NCBI GenBank assembly: GCA_023390335.1
Contig: JAEWCZ010000073.1
Coordinates: forward strand, 1-64,000
Origin: Bacillota bacterium
Lineage (GTDB): Bacteria > Bacillota > Clostridia > Acetivibrionales > DSM-1351
DNA length: 64,000 bases
Reading direction: 5' to 3'
In this document: positions 32,340 to 41,709 of the stretch, piece after piece
Position numbering within the stretch: position 1 is the first letter of the stretch
How the letters are laid out: every line of letters begins with the position of its first letter
The notes under the pieces: generated by a model
Told to the model about the DNA's origin: nothing
Databases searched by the model: none
What the model saw: the letters and a program-made list of their open reading frames with translations, nothing else
Translations under genes and position numbers: made by a program

Positions 32340-35300
32340 ATGAAAGATAAAAAACTCTTAATCAACGTATCCCGCCTCCTCGTAGTCATCATGATGTTCT
32401 CATTATTCGCAGTTTCTCCCGTCCCGGCCACAGCGGCTGAAGGCGAACCAACACTTGAACTGAACAACCTCATTGCACAAGCCGAAGCTTTAAAAGCCGG
32501 CAACGAGGAATTCCAACTGCAGATTAGCCACACTGACGACGGATCCGATATGAACAAAGCTTTCCCCTGGGTGTACGCCAACGAACTCGAAGATCTTGAT
32601 AACGCGCTTCAGTTCGCGCGCAATGAGCTCACTCCCGTTGATGAAGCTATATCCAGCCTTCAAGACGCAATAGTGAGTTTCAATGAAAAGATCAAAGCGG
32701 ACGGTTCAGATCCCTATTTTCGTCTTGATCCGGGTCCTGGTAAAGTACCCGTAAAAATTACCGAGCCCATAAATGTCTGGACCTCAAGAACCCCGCTTGA
32801 CAGCCGTGTCCCCGCCGACTTTGCTGGTGGCACATACAAAATGATTCCGTATCCTTTTTCAGATTCCGAAGGCAAAGCTGATGTACTCCAGATCAATTAC
32901 GTCCATAACGGAACCAGCACATTCGGCGGAATGAGCATTCAATCTCCGTTGTCCCCGGCTGTAAATGTCCCCCTAGGCTCAACTATTGAGTTTGATGTTT
33001 ACTATCCTAAGAGCGCGCAGGGTAAATACATGAGGTGGAGAATCAGAAATACCAACTCTAACATCGATAGCTACCTCAGGGATTACCAGTACAACAACCT
33101 TAACCCCGACTGGGTTGGTAGCTACAACGGTGAAACCTGGTTGGTGGCTCACAACAGCGTTACTGCCTCAACAGGTGATTCCTCGGACTTCGTTCTAGAA
33201 CTCCATGGCGAGAACGGTCGTCCCGCAGAAACCGGCATGCTTCTTGTCGCAAACATCAAAATAACCGCACCCGATCCCCAAGGCGTTGCGCTCCCCAACG
33301 TAGTCAACAATGAAAATCAAAGTGTCGTTGCACCTTTAAAGAGTGTTTACAACAGTGAAAATGGCCTGTTTATGGTCGGTGCTATCGGAACCGGAGCAGT
33401 AACCGAAACTAGAGCCAATCACTATGAAATCTTTGTCGACGGCAACAATCTCAAGGCCGATGGAACTCATCCGCGTGGCCCAAGCTGGCTGAAAAGTGTT
33501 ACTGGTGACGCCCTGAATGGCGCAACCACCCCCCCTGGTGTAGGTGAATACAGTTTCCCGACCAACTCTTATCAAGCGATCAGAGATTCCGGAACTCCCG
33601 GAGAGTACAAGTCTCACGGCCATGTTTTGGCATGGTACAACCAAGCCCCTGCATGGATGACACAGATTATTCCCGCGAACCTTTCCGCCGGGTATAACGG
33701 CACAACCGATTTCTTCGGATTGGGCAACGGCGTTACAACCACGGTTAAGGTAGACAAAGAAATGGCCAGAAGAGTACAGTATAACCACACAATGTATGTG
33801 ATGCGTCACTTCCTAAGCACAGATACGAAGTATGGCTCAAGTGTATCCCGCGGAGTAATCCCCTTCAATTCATGGGACGTACTCAACGAAGAGGTTCACG
33901 AGAGCCGCCACAGCGAAAACATCCCCCAGGATGTAAATAGCTGGAGAACGAGCCTCAAACACACCAACTGGCTTGTTGCAATGTCAGATGATTTAATTGG
34001 TGGCGACATCAAAGATCATTACATTTACTTGCTTTTCAAATACGCTCACATCGCGGCCCCCAACGCCAAGATGGCGGCAGCTTACAAAGCCAACTATGCT
34101 GACCTTCCCGAGTACATGAAGCTCGATGAGCATGACACCAATGGCAGTATTGACGCCTATATCGTTGACAATCCTCCTAAACTGACCTACAACGATTACG
34201 GCCTTGCTACCCGCAGCAAAGCGAGGACTGTATACAACATGGTTCTCGAACTGAACACCGCATGGCTCTCCGATCCACTGTATGATGGAAGGCCCCTTAT
34301 TGAAGACATCGGTATCCAGGGACATGATTCGATTGGAAAGACCCTTGCAAGCGATAACCAATATGCTATGGCCCTCTATGCCTCTCTCGTTGACCGGGGC
34401 CTTCTTTCCGGTATTTCCTACTCGGAACTTGACCTAAAGGTGCCGACCAACGCCCCCGGCGGCGGTGCGACCGCTCCCGTAGTGCTCAATGTCAGACAGT
34501 CTGACGCCCTTGGTTATGAGTATGCGCTGATGTATAAAATGTTCACCAAGTTCGCCCCGTACATCGATCACATCATCAGCTGGGGCGTATCCGGTTCAGG
34601 ATGGCAGGGAAGCTATGTGCTGTTTGACAGTCAGAGCAATGCCAATTCTGGTTACTACGGCGCCATTAATCCAGACAGATTCATTCTTGGACATTCATAC
34701 CTGGATGATTTCTTTAATAGCGAATACGAGAAACTTCAGGACGGCTATAAAATTGACCTCGGCGACCTTGGAATGTATACACCAAAATCGTCCAATGCAA
34801 ATCTCAACAATCTGACCCTTAGTGCGGGAACACTCCAGCCGACATTCACCGCGGCAACCACCCAATACAGTATTTCCCTGCAGGATGCGACCGGCATTAA
34901 GGTAACTGCGACAACGGCTGATAGCAAGGCATCAATTAAAGTGAACGACACGGTTGTTGCCAGCGGTACAGCTTCCGGAACAATATCGCTGACACCTGGT
35001 ACAGTAACGAATATAAAGGTACATGTAACAGCTGAAAACGGTAGGTTAAAGATTTACACTATAAAAGTAACAAATAGCAAAACTCCGAATACACCATCTT
35101 CAACACCTGTAGTGCCAGTTGTTCAGGATCAAAAAGTAACCATGCAGACGACTGTGAAGAATGGAATCGCATCAGTTCCAACACTGGATCTGGAAAAAGC
35201 AAAGGAATTTCTGGCAAAAGATGTTACCATAGATATACCTGTGGTGCAAGGAGTGAATTCTTACTCGGTTGGCTTGCCTGCTGCTGCACTGACAAGTGGA

Positions 35301-36263
35301 ACAAAGGATGACAAACTCACTCTTTCCACTGAATTGGGTAAGGTTGTAATATCCGGTAACATGTTGACCGGCACAGCTGAAAGCAGCGGCAAGGAAGTAG
35401 CACTGGAAATTGGCAAGAGCGACAAGTCCAAGCTCCCGTTGGAAGTGAAGGCGGCTCTCGGAGATAGACCAATCATACAGCTTACCCTCACGGTAGACGG
35501 AAAACAAGCAGTCTGGAGCAATCCCAGCGCACCTGTAACCGTATCCGTGCCTTACAAGCCAACTGCGGACGAATTGAAGAATCCCGAAATGATTGTTGTT
35601 TGGTACATTGATGAAAGCGGAAATATTATTACCATACCAAGCGGACACTATGACCCCAATAATGGTGTGGTAACCTTCACAACAACTCATTTCAGCGACG
35701 ACTATGCGATATCTTACGTATCCAAGACATTCACAGATCTTGGAAAGGTAGCATGGGCCAAGAAAGCGGTAGAAGTACTTGCATCAAAGGATATTCTCAA
35801 GACAGAGGGTAATGTTTTCAATCCGACAACTGATATCACAAGGGCAGATTTCCTTTACTCACTTGTTAGGACTCTTGGATTGACTACAAAGACAAGTGGC
35901 AATTTCAGTGATGTACAGAAGGATGCTTACTATTATAATGAAATTGCAATTGCTAAAGCTCTTGGTATTACGAGTGGCATAGGCAACGACAAATTCGGCA
36001 GCGATAACTGGATCACAAGGCAGGACATGATGGTGTTGACGGAAAGAGCCTTGAAACTTTTGAAAAGTCTAAACAAGCAAGGTACGGCTGCGGATCTGGA
36101 TAAATTCTACGACAAGTCCAAAGTTGCTACTTATGCAGTGAACAGCGTAGCTACCATGGTTAAAGAAGGGTTGATTGTAGGTAGCAATAACAAAGTCAAT
36201 CCCACTGGAAATGCAACGAAAGCAGAAGCCGCAGTATTCCTTTATAAACTATACAATAAGTGA
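32340..36263 (+). CDS. S-layer-anchored GH10 endo-xylanase, multidomain
   Basis: Large secreted endo-1,4-beta-xylanase (1307 residues). Order: signal peptide (ends VPATAAEG); a ~90-residue helical domain; a beta-sandwich, probably carbohydrate-binding, at ~110-310; the GH10 barrel at ~330-770 with SHGHVLAWYNQAPAWM, acid/base Glu ~517 in WDVLNEEVHE and nucleophile Glu ~696 in SYSELDLKV. A cadherin-like beta-sandwich (NANLNNLTLSAGTLQPTFT) and another beta domain follow. Three SLH repeats end the protein (SKTFTDLGKVAWAKKAVEVL, NFSDVQKDAYYYNEIAIAKA, DKSKVATYAVNSVATMVKEG), so it is held on the cell wall. The start at 32340 follows AGGAG; an upstream GTG frame is not needed. Codons up to ~34.8 kb are clearly GC-richer than neighbours, suggesting transfer or domain shuffling. 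Confidence 0.95.
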   Translation: MKDKKLLINVSRLLVVIMMFSLFAVSPVPATAAEGEPTLELNNLIAQAEALKAGNEEFQLQISHTDDGSDMNKAFPWVYANELEDLDNALQFARNELTPVDEAISSLQDAIVSFNEKIKADGSDPYFRLDPGPGKVPVKITEPINVWTSRTPLDSRVPADFAGGTYKMIPYPFSDSEGKADVLQINYVHNGTSTFGGMSIQSPLSPAVNVPLGSTIEFDVYYPKSAQGKYMRWRIRNTNSNIDSYLRDYQYNNLNPDWVGSYNGETWLVAHNSVTASTGDSSDFVLELHGENGRPAETGMLLVANIKITAPDPQGVALPNVVNNENQSVVAPLKSVYNSENGLFMVGAIGTGAVTETRANHYEIFVDGNNLKADGTHPRGPSWLKSVTGDALNGATTPPGVGEYSFPTNSYQAIRDSGTPGEYKSHGHVLAWYNQAPAWMTQIIPANLSAGYNGTTDFFGLGNGVTTTVKVDKEMARRVQYNHTMYVMRHFLSTDTKYGSSVSRGVIPFNSWDVLNEEVHESRHSENIPQDVNSWRTSLKHTNWLVAMSDDLIGGDIKDHYIYLLFKYAHIAAPNAKMAAAYKANYADLPEYMKLDEHDTNGSIDAYIVDNPPKLTYNDYGLATRSKARTVYNMVLELNTAWLSDPLYDGRPLIEDIGIQGHDSIGKTLASDNQYAMALYASLVDRGLLSGISYSELDLKVPTNAPGGGATAPVVLNVRQSDALGYEYALMYKMFTKFAPYIDHIISWGVSGSGWQGSYVLFDSQSNANSGYYGAINPDRFILGHSYLDDFFNSEYEKLQDGYKIDLGDLGMYTPKSSNANLNNLTLSAGTLQPTFTAATTQYSISLQDATGIKVTATTADSKASIKVNDTVVASGTASGTISLTPGTVTNIKVHVTAENGRLKIYTIKVTNSKTPNTPSSTPVVPVVQDQKVTMQTTVKNGIASVPTLDLEKAKEFLAKDVTIDIPVVQGVNSYSVGLPAAALTSGTKDDKLTLSTELGKVVISGNMLTGTAESSGKEVALEIGKSDKSKLPLEVKAALGDRPIIQLTLTVDGKQAVWSNPSAPVTVSVPYKPTADELKNPEMIVVWYIDESGNIITIPSGHYDPNNGVVTFTTTHFSDDYAISYVSKTFTDLGKVAWAKKAVEVLASKDILKTEGNVFNPTTDITRADFLYSLVRTLGLTTKTSGNFSDVQKDAYYYNEIAIAKALGITSGIGNDKFGSDNWITRQDMMVLTERALKLLKSLNKQGTAADLDKFYDKSKVATYAVNSVATMVKEGLIVGSNNKVNPTGNATKAEAAVFLYKLYNK

Positions 36264-36286
36264 TAATTTCTCATAAGAATTATAGA

Positions 36287-36318
36287 AACCGTGCCAACTA
36301 TTGTTGGCACGGTTTTTT
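36287..36318 (+). terminator. Xylanase terminator
   Basis: Perfect 12-bp stem AACCGTGCCAAC/GTTGGCACGGTT with a 4-base loop and a T tract, 24 bases after the stop. Confidence 0.95.
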
Positions 36319-36319
36319 G

Positions 36320-36595
36320 CTAAGATGTAAGAAAATAGCGGTTAAATTTTGTATGTATATGACGGTAGAAAAATAATATATACAACAAATATAATAGAAG
36401 GGTTAATCCTGAAATAAGTTCTTTTATTAAATCTAGTCTATTTATTTCTTTTTTATGATGTATCATTCTGTGATTTGGTTTTTTAAATGCTTTTATTCCA
36501 CAGACTAAACATACGGCAGATAAAAATCCGAAAAATAGTAAGCATAAAATAAAAGCAAAATATAATACTGCAGGAGATACGTTGTCAAATTCCAT
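36320..36595 (-). CDS. Small two-helix membrane protein, possibly 5'-truncated
   Basis: Frame from an ATG at 36595 encodes two hydrophobic segments (VLYFAFILCLLFFGFLSAVC and LISGLTLLLYLLYILFFY) separated by a basic loop. No ribosome site; the DNA directly upstream looks like the 5' end of a group II intron, so the original start may have been lost. Function unknown. Confidence 0.4.
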   Translation of the reverse strand: MEFDNVSPAVLYFAFILCLLFFGFLSAVCLVCGIKAFKKPNHRMIHHKKEINRLDLIKELISGLTLLLYLLYILFFYRHIHTKFNRYFLTS

Positions 36596-36599
36596 TTTG

Positions 36600-36662
36600 C
36601 TTGGCACTATTAATCCGTACTCGGGACTTTCACCCGTTAGATTGTGCCCATGCTGGGCGCAC
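36600..36662 (-). mobile_element. Fragment of the 5' end of a group II intron
   Basis: On the minus strand GTGCGCCCAGCATGGGC starts like bacterial group II introns (GUGYG), followed by ACGGGTGAAAGTCCCGAGT, a typical domain I stem. Only ~60 bases remain; no reverse transcriptase or domain V was seen nearby. Confidence 0.6.
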
Positions 36663-36664
36663 AC

Positions 36665-36712
36665 ACAAAAGGTATGCTTAAGAGATTAAACTCCTATTCG
36701 TACCTTTTTGGT
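36665..36712 (-). terminator. Possible terminator of the monosaccharide ABC operon
   Basis: AAAAGGTA/TACCTTTT arms separated by ~25 bases on the minus strand, overlapping a tighter GTACC-AAAAA-GGTAC hairpin. Followed by TTTTGTGTG. Just after the permease stop. Confidence 0.45.
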
Positions 36713-36725
36713 ACAAAACTATTTA

Positions 36726-37898
36726 TTAATCATTATTTGCCTTTGATTTTGTGTAAACATCAAACGCCACAGCAGCAAGTAATACGAAACCTTTAATTGA
36801 TTGCTGCAAATCTATTCCAACTCCCATTATTGACATACCGTTGTTCAATACACCCATAACAAGAGCTCCTATTATCGCTCCTATAATGGTACCAATACCA
36901 CCTGATGAGGATGCGCCACCTATAAAGCATGCAGCTATTGCATCAAGCTCGAAGTTAACACCTGCTTTAGGCGTAGCAGCATTGAGACGTCCTGCAACTA
37001 TTAGTCCCGAAACCGCTGCGAGCAATCCCATATTTACATATACCCAGAACATTACTCTCTTTGTCTTAATACCTGAAAGCTTAGCTGCTTTTTCATTTCC
37101 GCCTAATGCATAGATATGACGTCCAGCTATAGTCTTCTGTGTAATGAAGGTATATATTACAATAAGTCCAACGATAAGAATTAGAACTATAGGAATACCC
37201 TTGTAGGAAGCTAAACTGAATGTAAGAAGATTTATAGCTATTATAATAACTGATACCTTTGCAATAGTAAGTGAAAGCGGTATAGTTTCAAAGTTATATT
37301 TTTTCTTATTCTTTAAGCTTCTGTATTCCACGAAAACAAATACAAGCGATAGCAGCAAGCCTGTAATTACAGCTATCATATTAATCCCATTGACCTTCAT
37401 TGTATCAGAAAGGAGAAATCCATTTGCCATTGCCTGGAATGATTTATCATATGGCGATAACGTTTTTCCATTAAGCAGTGTCATTGTGAAGCCTCTGAAA
37501 ATCAACATGCCTGCCAGAGTAACAATAAATGCAGGAATTCTTATGTATGCAATCCAAAAGCCCTGCCATGCTCCGACCAATGCACCAATAACAAGACATA
37601 TCAAAACCGTTGGTATAACCGGCATCTTCATTTCAATCATTAATATTGCAGATATAGCGCCTATAAATGCTGCCACCGATCCTACTGAAAGGTCAACATT
37701 TCCTGTAAGTATAACCAGCAGCATTCCAATACCAAGAATCAAAACGTAACTATTTTGTAGTATCAGGTTAGTAATATTTAGCGGCTTGAAAAGTATACCG
37801 TCTGTAAGGAACTGAAACAAGACCATTATAACAACTAACGCCACTGCCATTGCATATTGTCTTACATTGTTTTTAATAAAGGATTTAATATTGTTCAT
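36726..37898 (-). CDS. mmsB: Monosaccharide ABC transporter permease (MmsB/XylH type)
   Basis: Inner-membrane channel subunit of a CUT2-type sugar importer. About ten hydrophobic segments, including LILGIGMLLVILTGNVDLSV, and the conserved cytoplasmic loop YALGGNEKAAKLSGIKTKRV that contacts the ATPase. The C-terminal GGASSSGGIGTIIGAIIGAL stretch is typical. The ATG at 37898 has GGGGG seven bases upstream, 2 bases after the ATPase stop; the longer frame start would overlap that gene. Together with the two upstream genes it forms a complete importer for xylose-, glucose- or arabinose-like monosaccharides. Confidence 0.88.
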   Translation of the reverse strand: MNNIKSFIKNNVRQYAMAVALVVIMVLFQFLTDGILFKPLNITNLILQNSYVLILGIGMLLVILTGNVDLSVGSVAAFIGAISAILMIEMKMPVIPTVLICLVIGALVGAWQGFWIAYIRIPAFIVTLAGMLIFRGFTMTLLNGKTLSPYDKSFQAMANGFLLSDTMKVNGINMIAVITGLLLSLVFVFVEYRSLKNKKKYNFETIPLSLTIAKVSVIIIAINLLTFSLASYKGIPIVLILIVGLIVIYTFITQKTIAGRHIYALGGNEKAAKLSGIKTKRVMFWVYVNMGLLAAVSGLIVAGRLNAATPKAGVNFELDAIAACFIGGASSSGGIGTIIGAIIGALVMGVLNNGMSIMGVGIDLQQSIKGFVLLAAVAFDVYTKSKANND

Positions 37899-37900
37899 CT

Positions 37901-39436
37901 TTATACCCCCTTTGTATGATTCATAATACATTTCATAATGCTCTCCTGGCTTGCCTCTTCACGTGAAAGCTCTCCGGCAATTTCGCCTTCAGTTACGACA
38001 TAAATCCTATCGCATAACCCTAATAATTCCGGCATTTCAGAAGATATTACAACAATTGATTTACCTTCATCAGCAAGTTGGTTTATTATAGTGTATATTT
38101 CATATTTTGCACCAACATCTATACCTCGTGTAGGCTCATCAAGAATCAAGACTTCAGGATCGGTAAATACCCATTTACTCAGTACAACCTTCTGTTGATT
38201 TCCGCCGCTCAGATTGCCTGTCTTTTGTAATATGCTGGATGATTTGATGTTAAACTTTTTGCGAAAATCATGTGCAACCATGTTTTCGTCCTGATCGCCA
38301 ACTACAGAATTTTTACTTACCTTTTGTAGATTTGCCATTGTGATATTATTTTTAATGTTATCTATAAGAACAAGACCATAATTCTTTCTGTCTTCGGTTA
38401 CATAAGCAAGACCAGCATCTATAGCCTTACTTACTGTAGTAAGTTCAACCGGCTTACCCTTGAGCTTAATAGTTCCGGTTATTTTTTTGCCGTAGCTCCT
38501 TCCGAAAATACTCATTACAAGCTCTGTTCTTCCGGCTCCCATTAGTCCGGCAAGACCTACTATCTCACCACTTCTGATATTAATATTAACGTTATTTATT
38601 ACTTTTCGATCCTCATGGAGAGGATGTGTTACATTCCAATTCTCAACTTCCATAATGACATCGCCGATTTTCGGCTCTCTTATTGGGAAACGGTGGGACA
38701 TATCACGTCCAACCATGCCTTTGATTATCCTGTCTTCACTTATTTCATCTACACCTTTTTCAAGTGTTTCGATAGTTTTACCATCGCGGATGACGGTAAT
38801 CTGGTCAGCTACCTTTGAAACTTCGTTTAGTTTATGTGATATAAGAATTGATGTAATTCCTTTTGTTCTAAGGTTATTTAGCAGTTCTAAAAGCTTATTG
38901 CTTTCTTCATCATTAAGTGCTGCTGTCGGTTCATCAAGAATCAACAGCTTAACATCCTTTGCAAGTGCTCTTGCAATTTCAACTAACTGCTGCTTACCAA
39001 CGCCAATATTTGTTATCAGCGTACTTGGATTTTCGTGTAACCCCACGAGCTCTAAAATTTCTTTCGTTTTTGTCGTTGTCTGATTCCAATCTATGATCCC
39101 AGTTTTCCCCTGTTCATTACCCAAAAAAACATTTTCGGCAATTGATAAATAAGGAATCAAGGCGAGCTCTTGATGTATAATTACTATCCCAAGCCTTTCG
39201 CTGTCTTTTATCTCCTTAAATTGGCATACCTTCCCGCCAAAAACAATATCACCTGTATAGGTTCCATATGGGTAAATCCCACTTAATACGTTCATTAGAG
39301 TTGATTTACCCGCTCCGTTCTCTCCAACCAAAGCATGTATTTCACCATTCTTAACTTCCAAATTTACATTATCCAGTGCTTTGATGCTTGAAAACGCCTT
39401 AGTTATATTCCTCATTTCAAGTATTAAATCAGACAT
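37901..39436 (-). CDS. mmsA: Monosaccharide ABC transporter ATPase (MmsA type, two NBDs)
   Basis: Energises the CUT2 sugar importer. First nucleotide-binding domain: Walker A GENGAGKSTL, signature IGVGKQQLVEIARAL, Walker B LLILDEPTAAL. Second domain: the usual degenerate Walker A GLMGAGRTEL, signature LSGGNQQKVVLSKW, Walker B VLILDEPTRGID. Length of 511 is normal. GGAG lies eight bases before the ATG. It is cotranscribed with the binding protein (95 bases upstream) and permease (2 bases downstream). Confidence 0.9.
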   Translation of the reverse strand: MSDLILEMRNITKAFSSIKALDNVNLEVKNGEIHALVGENGAGKSTLMNVLSGIYPYGTYTGDIVFGGKVCQFKEIKDSERLGIVIIHQELALIPYLSIAENVFLGNEQGKTGIIDWNQTTTKTKEILELVGLHENPSTLITNIGVGKQQLVEIARALAKDVKLLILDEPTAALNDEESNKLLELLNNLRTKGITSILISHKLNEVSKVADQITVIRDGKTIETLEKGVDEISEDRIIKGMVGRDMSHRFPIREPKIGDVIMEVENWNVTHPLHEDRKVINNVNINIRSGEIVGLAGLMGAGRTELVMSIFGRSYGKKITGTIKLKGKPVELTTVSKAIDAGLAYVTEDRKNYGLVLIDNIKNNITMANLQKVSKNSVVGDQDENMVAHDFRKKFNIKSSSILQKTGNLSGGNQQKVVLSKWVFTDPEVLILDEPTRGIDVGAKYEIYTIINQLADEGKSIVVISSEMPELLGLCDRIYVVTEGEIAGELSREEASQESIMKCIMNHTKGV

Positions 39437-39530
39437 CCTCTCAGCTCCCTATCCATTCCTTTTTTGGACATATGAAGTATGCCAAGCTATTGCATGGCGT
39501 ACTTCATATGTATTATTTAAAGAGGTGATA

Positions 39531-40610
39531 TTATTTAAGGTCTGTTTCATTATAGTATCCACTGTCAATTAGGATTTGCTTATAATTTGACTTGTCTACT
39601 GGAACTGGGTCGCAAAGGAATGAAGGTACAACCTTTACACCGTTGTTATAAGTCTTTGTGTCGTTAACTTCTGGTTCAGTATTTGAAATAACTGCATCAA
39701 CCATCTTTACACATTTCTCAGCAAGAGTTCTTGTATCTTTGAATATTGTTGAATACTGTTCACCAGCAATGATTGATTTAACTGATGCAACCTCTGCATC
39801 CTGACCTGTTACTACTGGCATCTTCTTGTCACCAGTTCCGTAACCAATACTCTTAAGTGAAGAAAGGATACCTATTGATATACCGTCGTATGGAGATAAC
39901 ACACCGTCAAGCTTAGCACTTGTATAGTTTGCACTTAATATGTTATCCATTCGAGCCTGAGCTGTTGCTGCATCCCAACGAAGAGTTGAAACCTTATCCA
40001 TACCCGTTTGTCCACTCTTGACTACTAATGTTCCTTTATCGATTAGTGGCTGTAGCACTGACATAGCACCATCATAGAAGAAGAATGCATTATTATCGTC
40101 TGGTGAACCACCAAATAATTCAATATTGAATGGACCTGGCTTTGTGTCAGCTCCTAATCCTTTAACTAATGACGTAGCTTGCTGAACACCAACCTTGTAG
40201 TTATCAAATGTTGCGTAATAGCTTACGTTTTTAGACCCCTTGATTAAACGGTCATACGCAATAACTTTAACATCTGCATCCGCTGCTTTTTCTAATACAT
40301 CTGTCAATGCAGAACCATCAATTGATGCAATAACTAGTACTTTAGCACCTTTTGAAATCATATTTTCAATCTGTGCAACCTGGTTATCAATGTTGTCTTC
40401 TCCATACTGCAAGTCAACAGTGTAGCCTTTTGCTTCAAGCTGTTTCTTCATGTTGTCGCCATCCTGAATCCATCTTTGCGATGACTTTGTAGGCATTGCA
40501 ACACCAACGAGCTTGTCGTTGCTCTTTGACCCACAACCCGAGAATCCAACAGCCATTGAAGCTACCATCGCCATTGAAAGCGCCCCTGCGATAATCTTTC
40601 TCAAATTCAT
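39531..40610 (-). CDS. chvE: Monosaccharide-binding lipoprotein (ChvE type)
   Basis: Extracellular solute receptor of the CUT2 importer. Signal sequence with lipobox VGFSGC, then a periplasmic-binding-protein fold: VGVAMPTKSSQRWIQDG, KVLVIASIDGSALTDVLEKA, KVIAYDRLI, DGVLSPYDGISIGILSSL and MPVVTGQDAEVAS, all characteristic of ChvE/MmsE-type proteins for xylose, arabinose, galactose or glucose. First gene of the operon, with ribosome site GAGGAGGG and an operator-like palindrome upstream. Confidence 0.9.
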   Translation of the reverse strand: MNLRKIIAGALSMAMVASMAVGFSGCGSKSNDKLVGVAMPTKSSQRWIQDGDNMKKQLEAKGYTVDLQYGEDNIDNQVAQIENMISKGAKVLVIASIDGSALTDVLEKAADADVKVIAYDRLIKGSKNVSYYATFDNYKVGVQQATSLVKGLGADTKPGPFNIELFGGSPDDNNAFFFYDGAMSVLQPLIDKGTLVVKSGQTGMDKVSTLRWDAATAQARMDNILSANYTSAKLDGVLSPYDGISIGILSSLKSIGYGTGDKKMPVVTGQDAEVASVKSIIAGEQYSTIFKDTRTLAEKCVKMVDAVISNTEPEVNDTKTYNNGVKVVPSFLCDPVPVDKSNYKQILIDSGYYNETDLK

Positions 40611-40632
40611 TTTTATACCCTCCTCAATAGTT

Positions 40633-40659
40633 GCAAACGTTACATTTGGTTTCGTTTGC
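40633..40659. promoter_or_regulatory. Operator-like inverted repeat in the sugar-ABC/DeoR divergent region
   Basis: GCAAACG (40633-40639) and CGTTTGC (40653-40659) form a perfect 7-bp inverted repeat with a 13-base centre. The left arm, TTGCAAACGTTACA, also approaches a CcpA cre site with about two mismatches. It lies 23-49 bases upstream of the binding-protein gene, so it may be the target of the adjacent DeoR protein or of CcpA. Confidence 0.45.
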
Positions 40660-40890
40660 TTTCGTTTTGTGATTAGATGTTATCACTTGAAGTATATGCT
40701 GTCAATACGCTTTTATAAACATTCAACAAATTTACCTGTCTTTTAAGCGCATTTTTGTGCATATTATATAACACTTTTGTGTAATATTATTTTATATATT
40801 TTCTTTTTTGTTCTTTTCATTATGTTTGATTTTAAAGTATAAATCATTTATACTCAAAGTAATAAATATTGTAAATAAGGAAGATACGTA

Positions 40891-41673
40891 ATGTTTGCTA
40901 TTGAGAGAATACGAATAATAAAAGCCTATATAACAGAAAACAAACAGGTTGAAGTAAACCAGTTAAGTCAAATGCTTGGCGTATCTGAAGTTACTATTAG
41001 ACGCGACCTCGAAAAACTAGAGTCGGAGGGGTTTCTTACCAGGACCCATGGAGGCGCAGTACTTGGTTCTATAAATGACACTTTCTCAAGTAATTCTGAT
41101 CCGAATGCTTTAATGGAATATTCTGAAATTGCTAATATCGCGATTCAGATGATCAATGACGGCGATATAATTATGCTTACAAACGGTGAAATCAATCTCG
41201 AAATTGCAAAACACCTAAATTCCAAGAACAGAGTAACAGTGCTTACCAATGACCTAAAGATAGCATCTCATATTATGGAAGATCAATCAGCAAAGGTAAT
41301 TCTTTTAGGTGGGGACATTGACTATAATACGAAATCTGTATTTGGCTCACTGACAATCAGTAACCTGAATAACTTCTATGTGAATCATCTGTTTATCGAA
41401 ATAGATGGTATTTCAAACACTCTTGACATATCTGTTTCAAATATTGATATGGCAACCTTTATAAAAGAAGCCGCAAAAAATGCAAATGAACGAATTATCG
41501 TTTGTAAGTCCTCAGCATTTGAGAAAACATCTTTTTATAGAGCAGGACGATTAAAAGATTTATGTGATAAAGTGATCACAAATAATACCTTGTCCGATCA
41601 ATACAAAAACAATATTTTTAACGCTAATATACAGTTATTTACATCGATTAGTGTTATGGAAGGTAAAGTGTAA
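40891..41673 (+). CDS. DeoR-family transcriptional regulator
   Basis: Sugar-metabolism repressor family. The N-terminal winged helix is complete (IKAYITENKQVEVNQLSQML then VSEVTIRRDLEKLESEGFLT, followed by RTHGGAV). The C-terminal sensor domain resembles phospho-sugar isomerases (IIMLTNGEINLEIAKHL, VTVLTNDLKIASHI, VILLGGDID), where a phosphorylated sugar usually binds. Length of 260 is typical. Ribosome site GGAAG. It is divergent from the ChvE-type operon and followed 36 bases later by an RbsA-like ATPase; it probably controls one or both. Confidence 0.9.
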   Translation: MFAIERIRIIKAYITENKQVEVNQLSQMLGVSEVTIRRDLEKLESEGFLTRTHGGAVLGSINDTFSSNSDPNALMEYSEIANIAIQMINDGDIIMLTNGEINLEIAKHLNSKNRVTVLTNDLKIASHIMEDQSAKVILLGGDIDYNTKSVFGSLTISNLNNFYVNHLFIEIDGISNTLDISVSNIDMATFIKEAAKNANERIIVCKSSAFEKTSFYRAGRLKDLCDKVITNNTLSDQYKNNIFNANIQLFTSISVMEGKV

Positions 41674-41709
41674 ATCAAAAATAAGTCTTCTTATACGGGG
41701 GTTTTTGAT

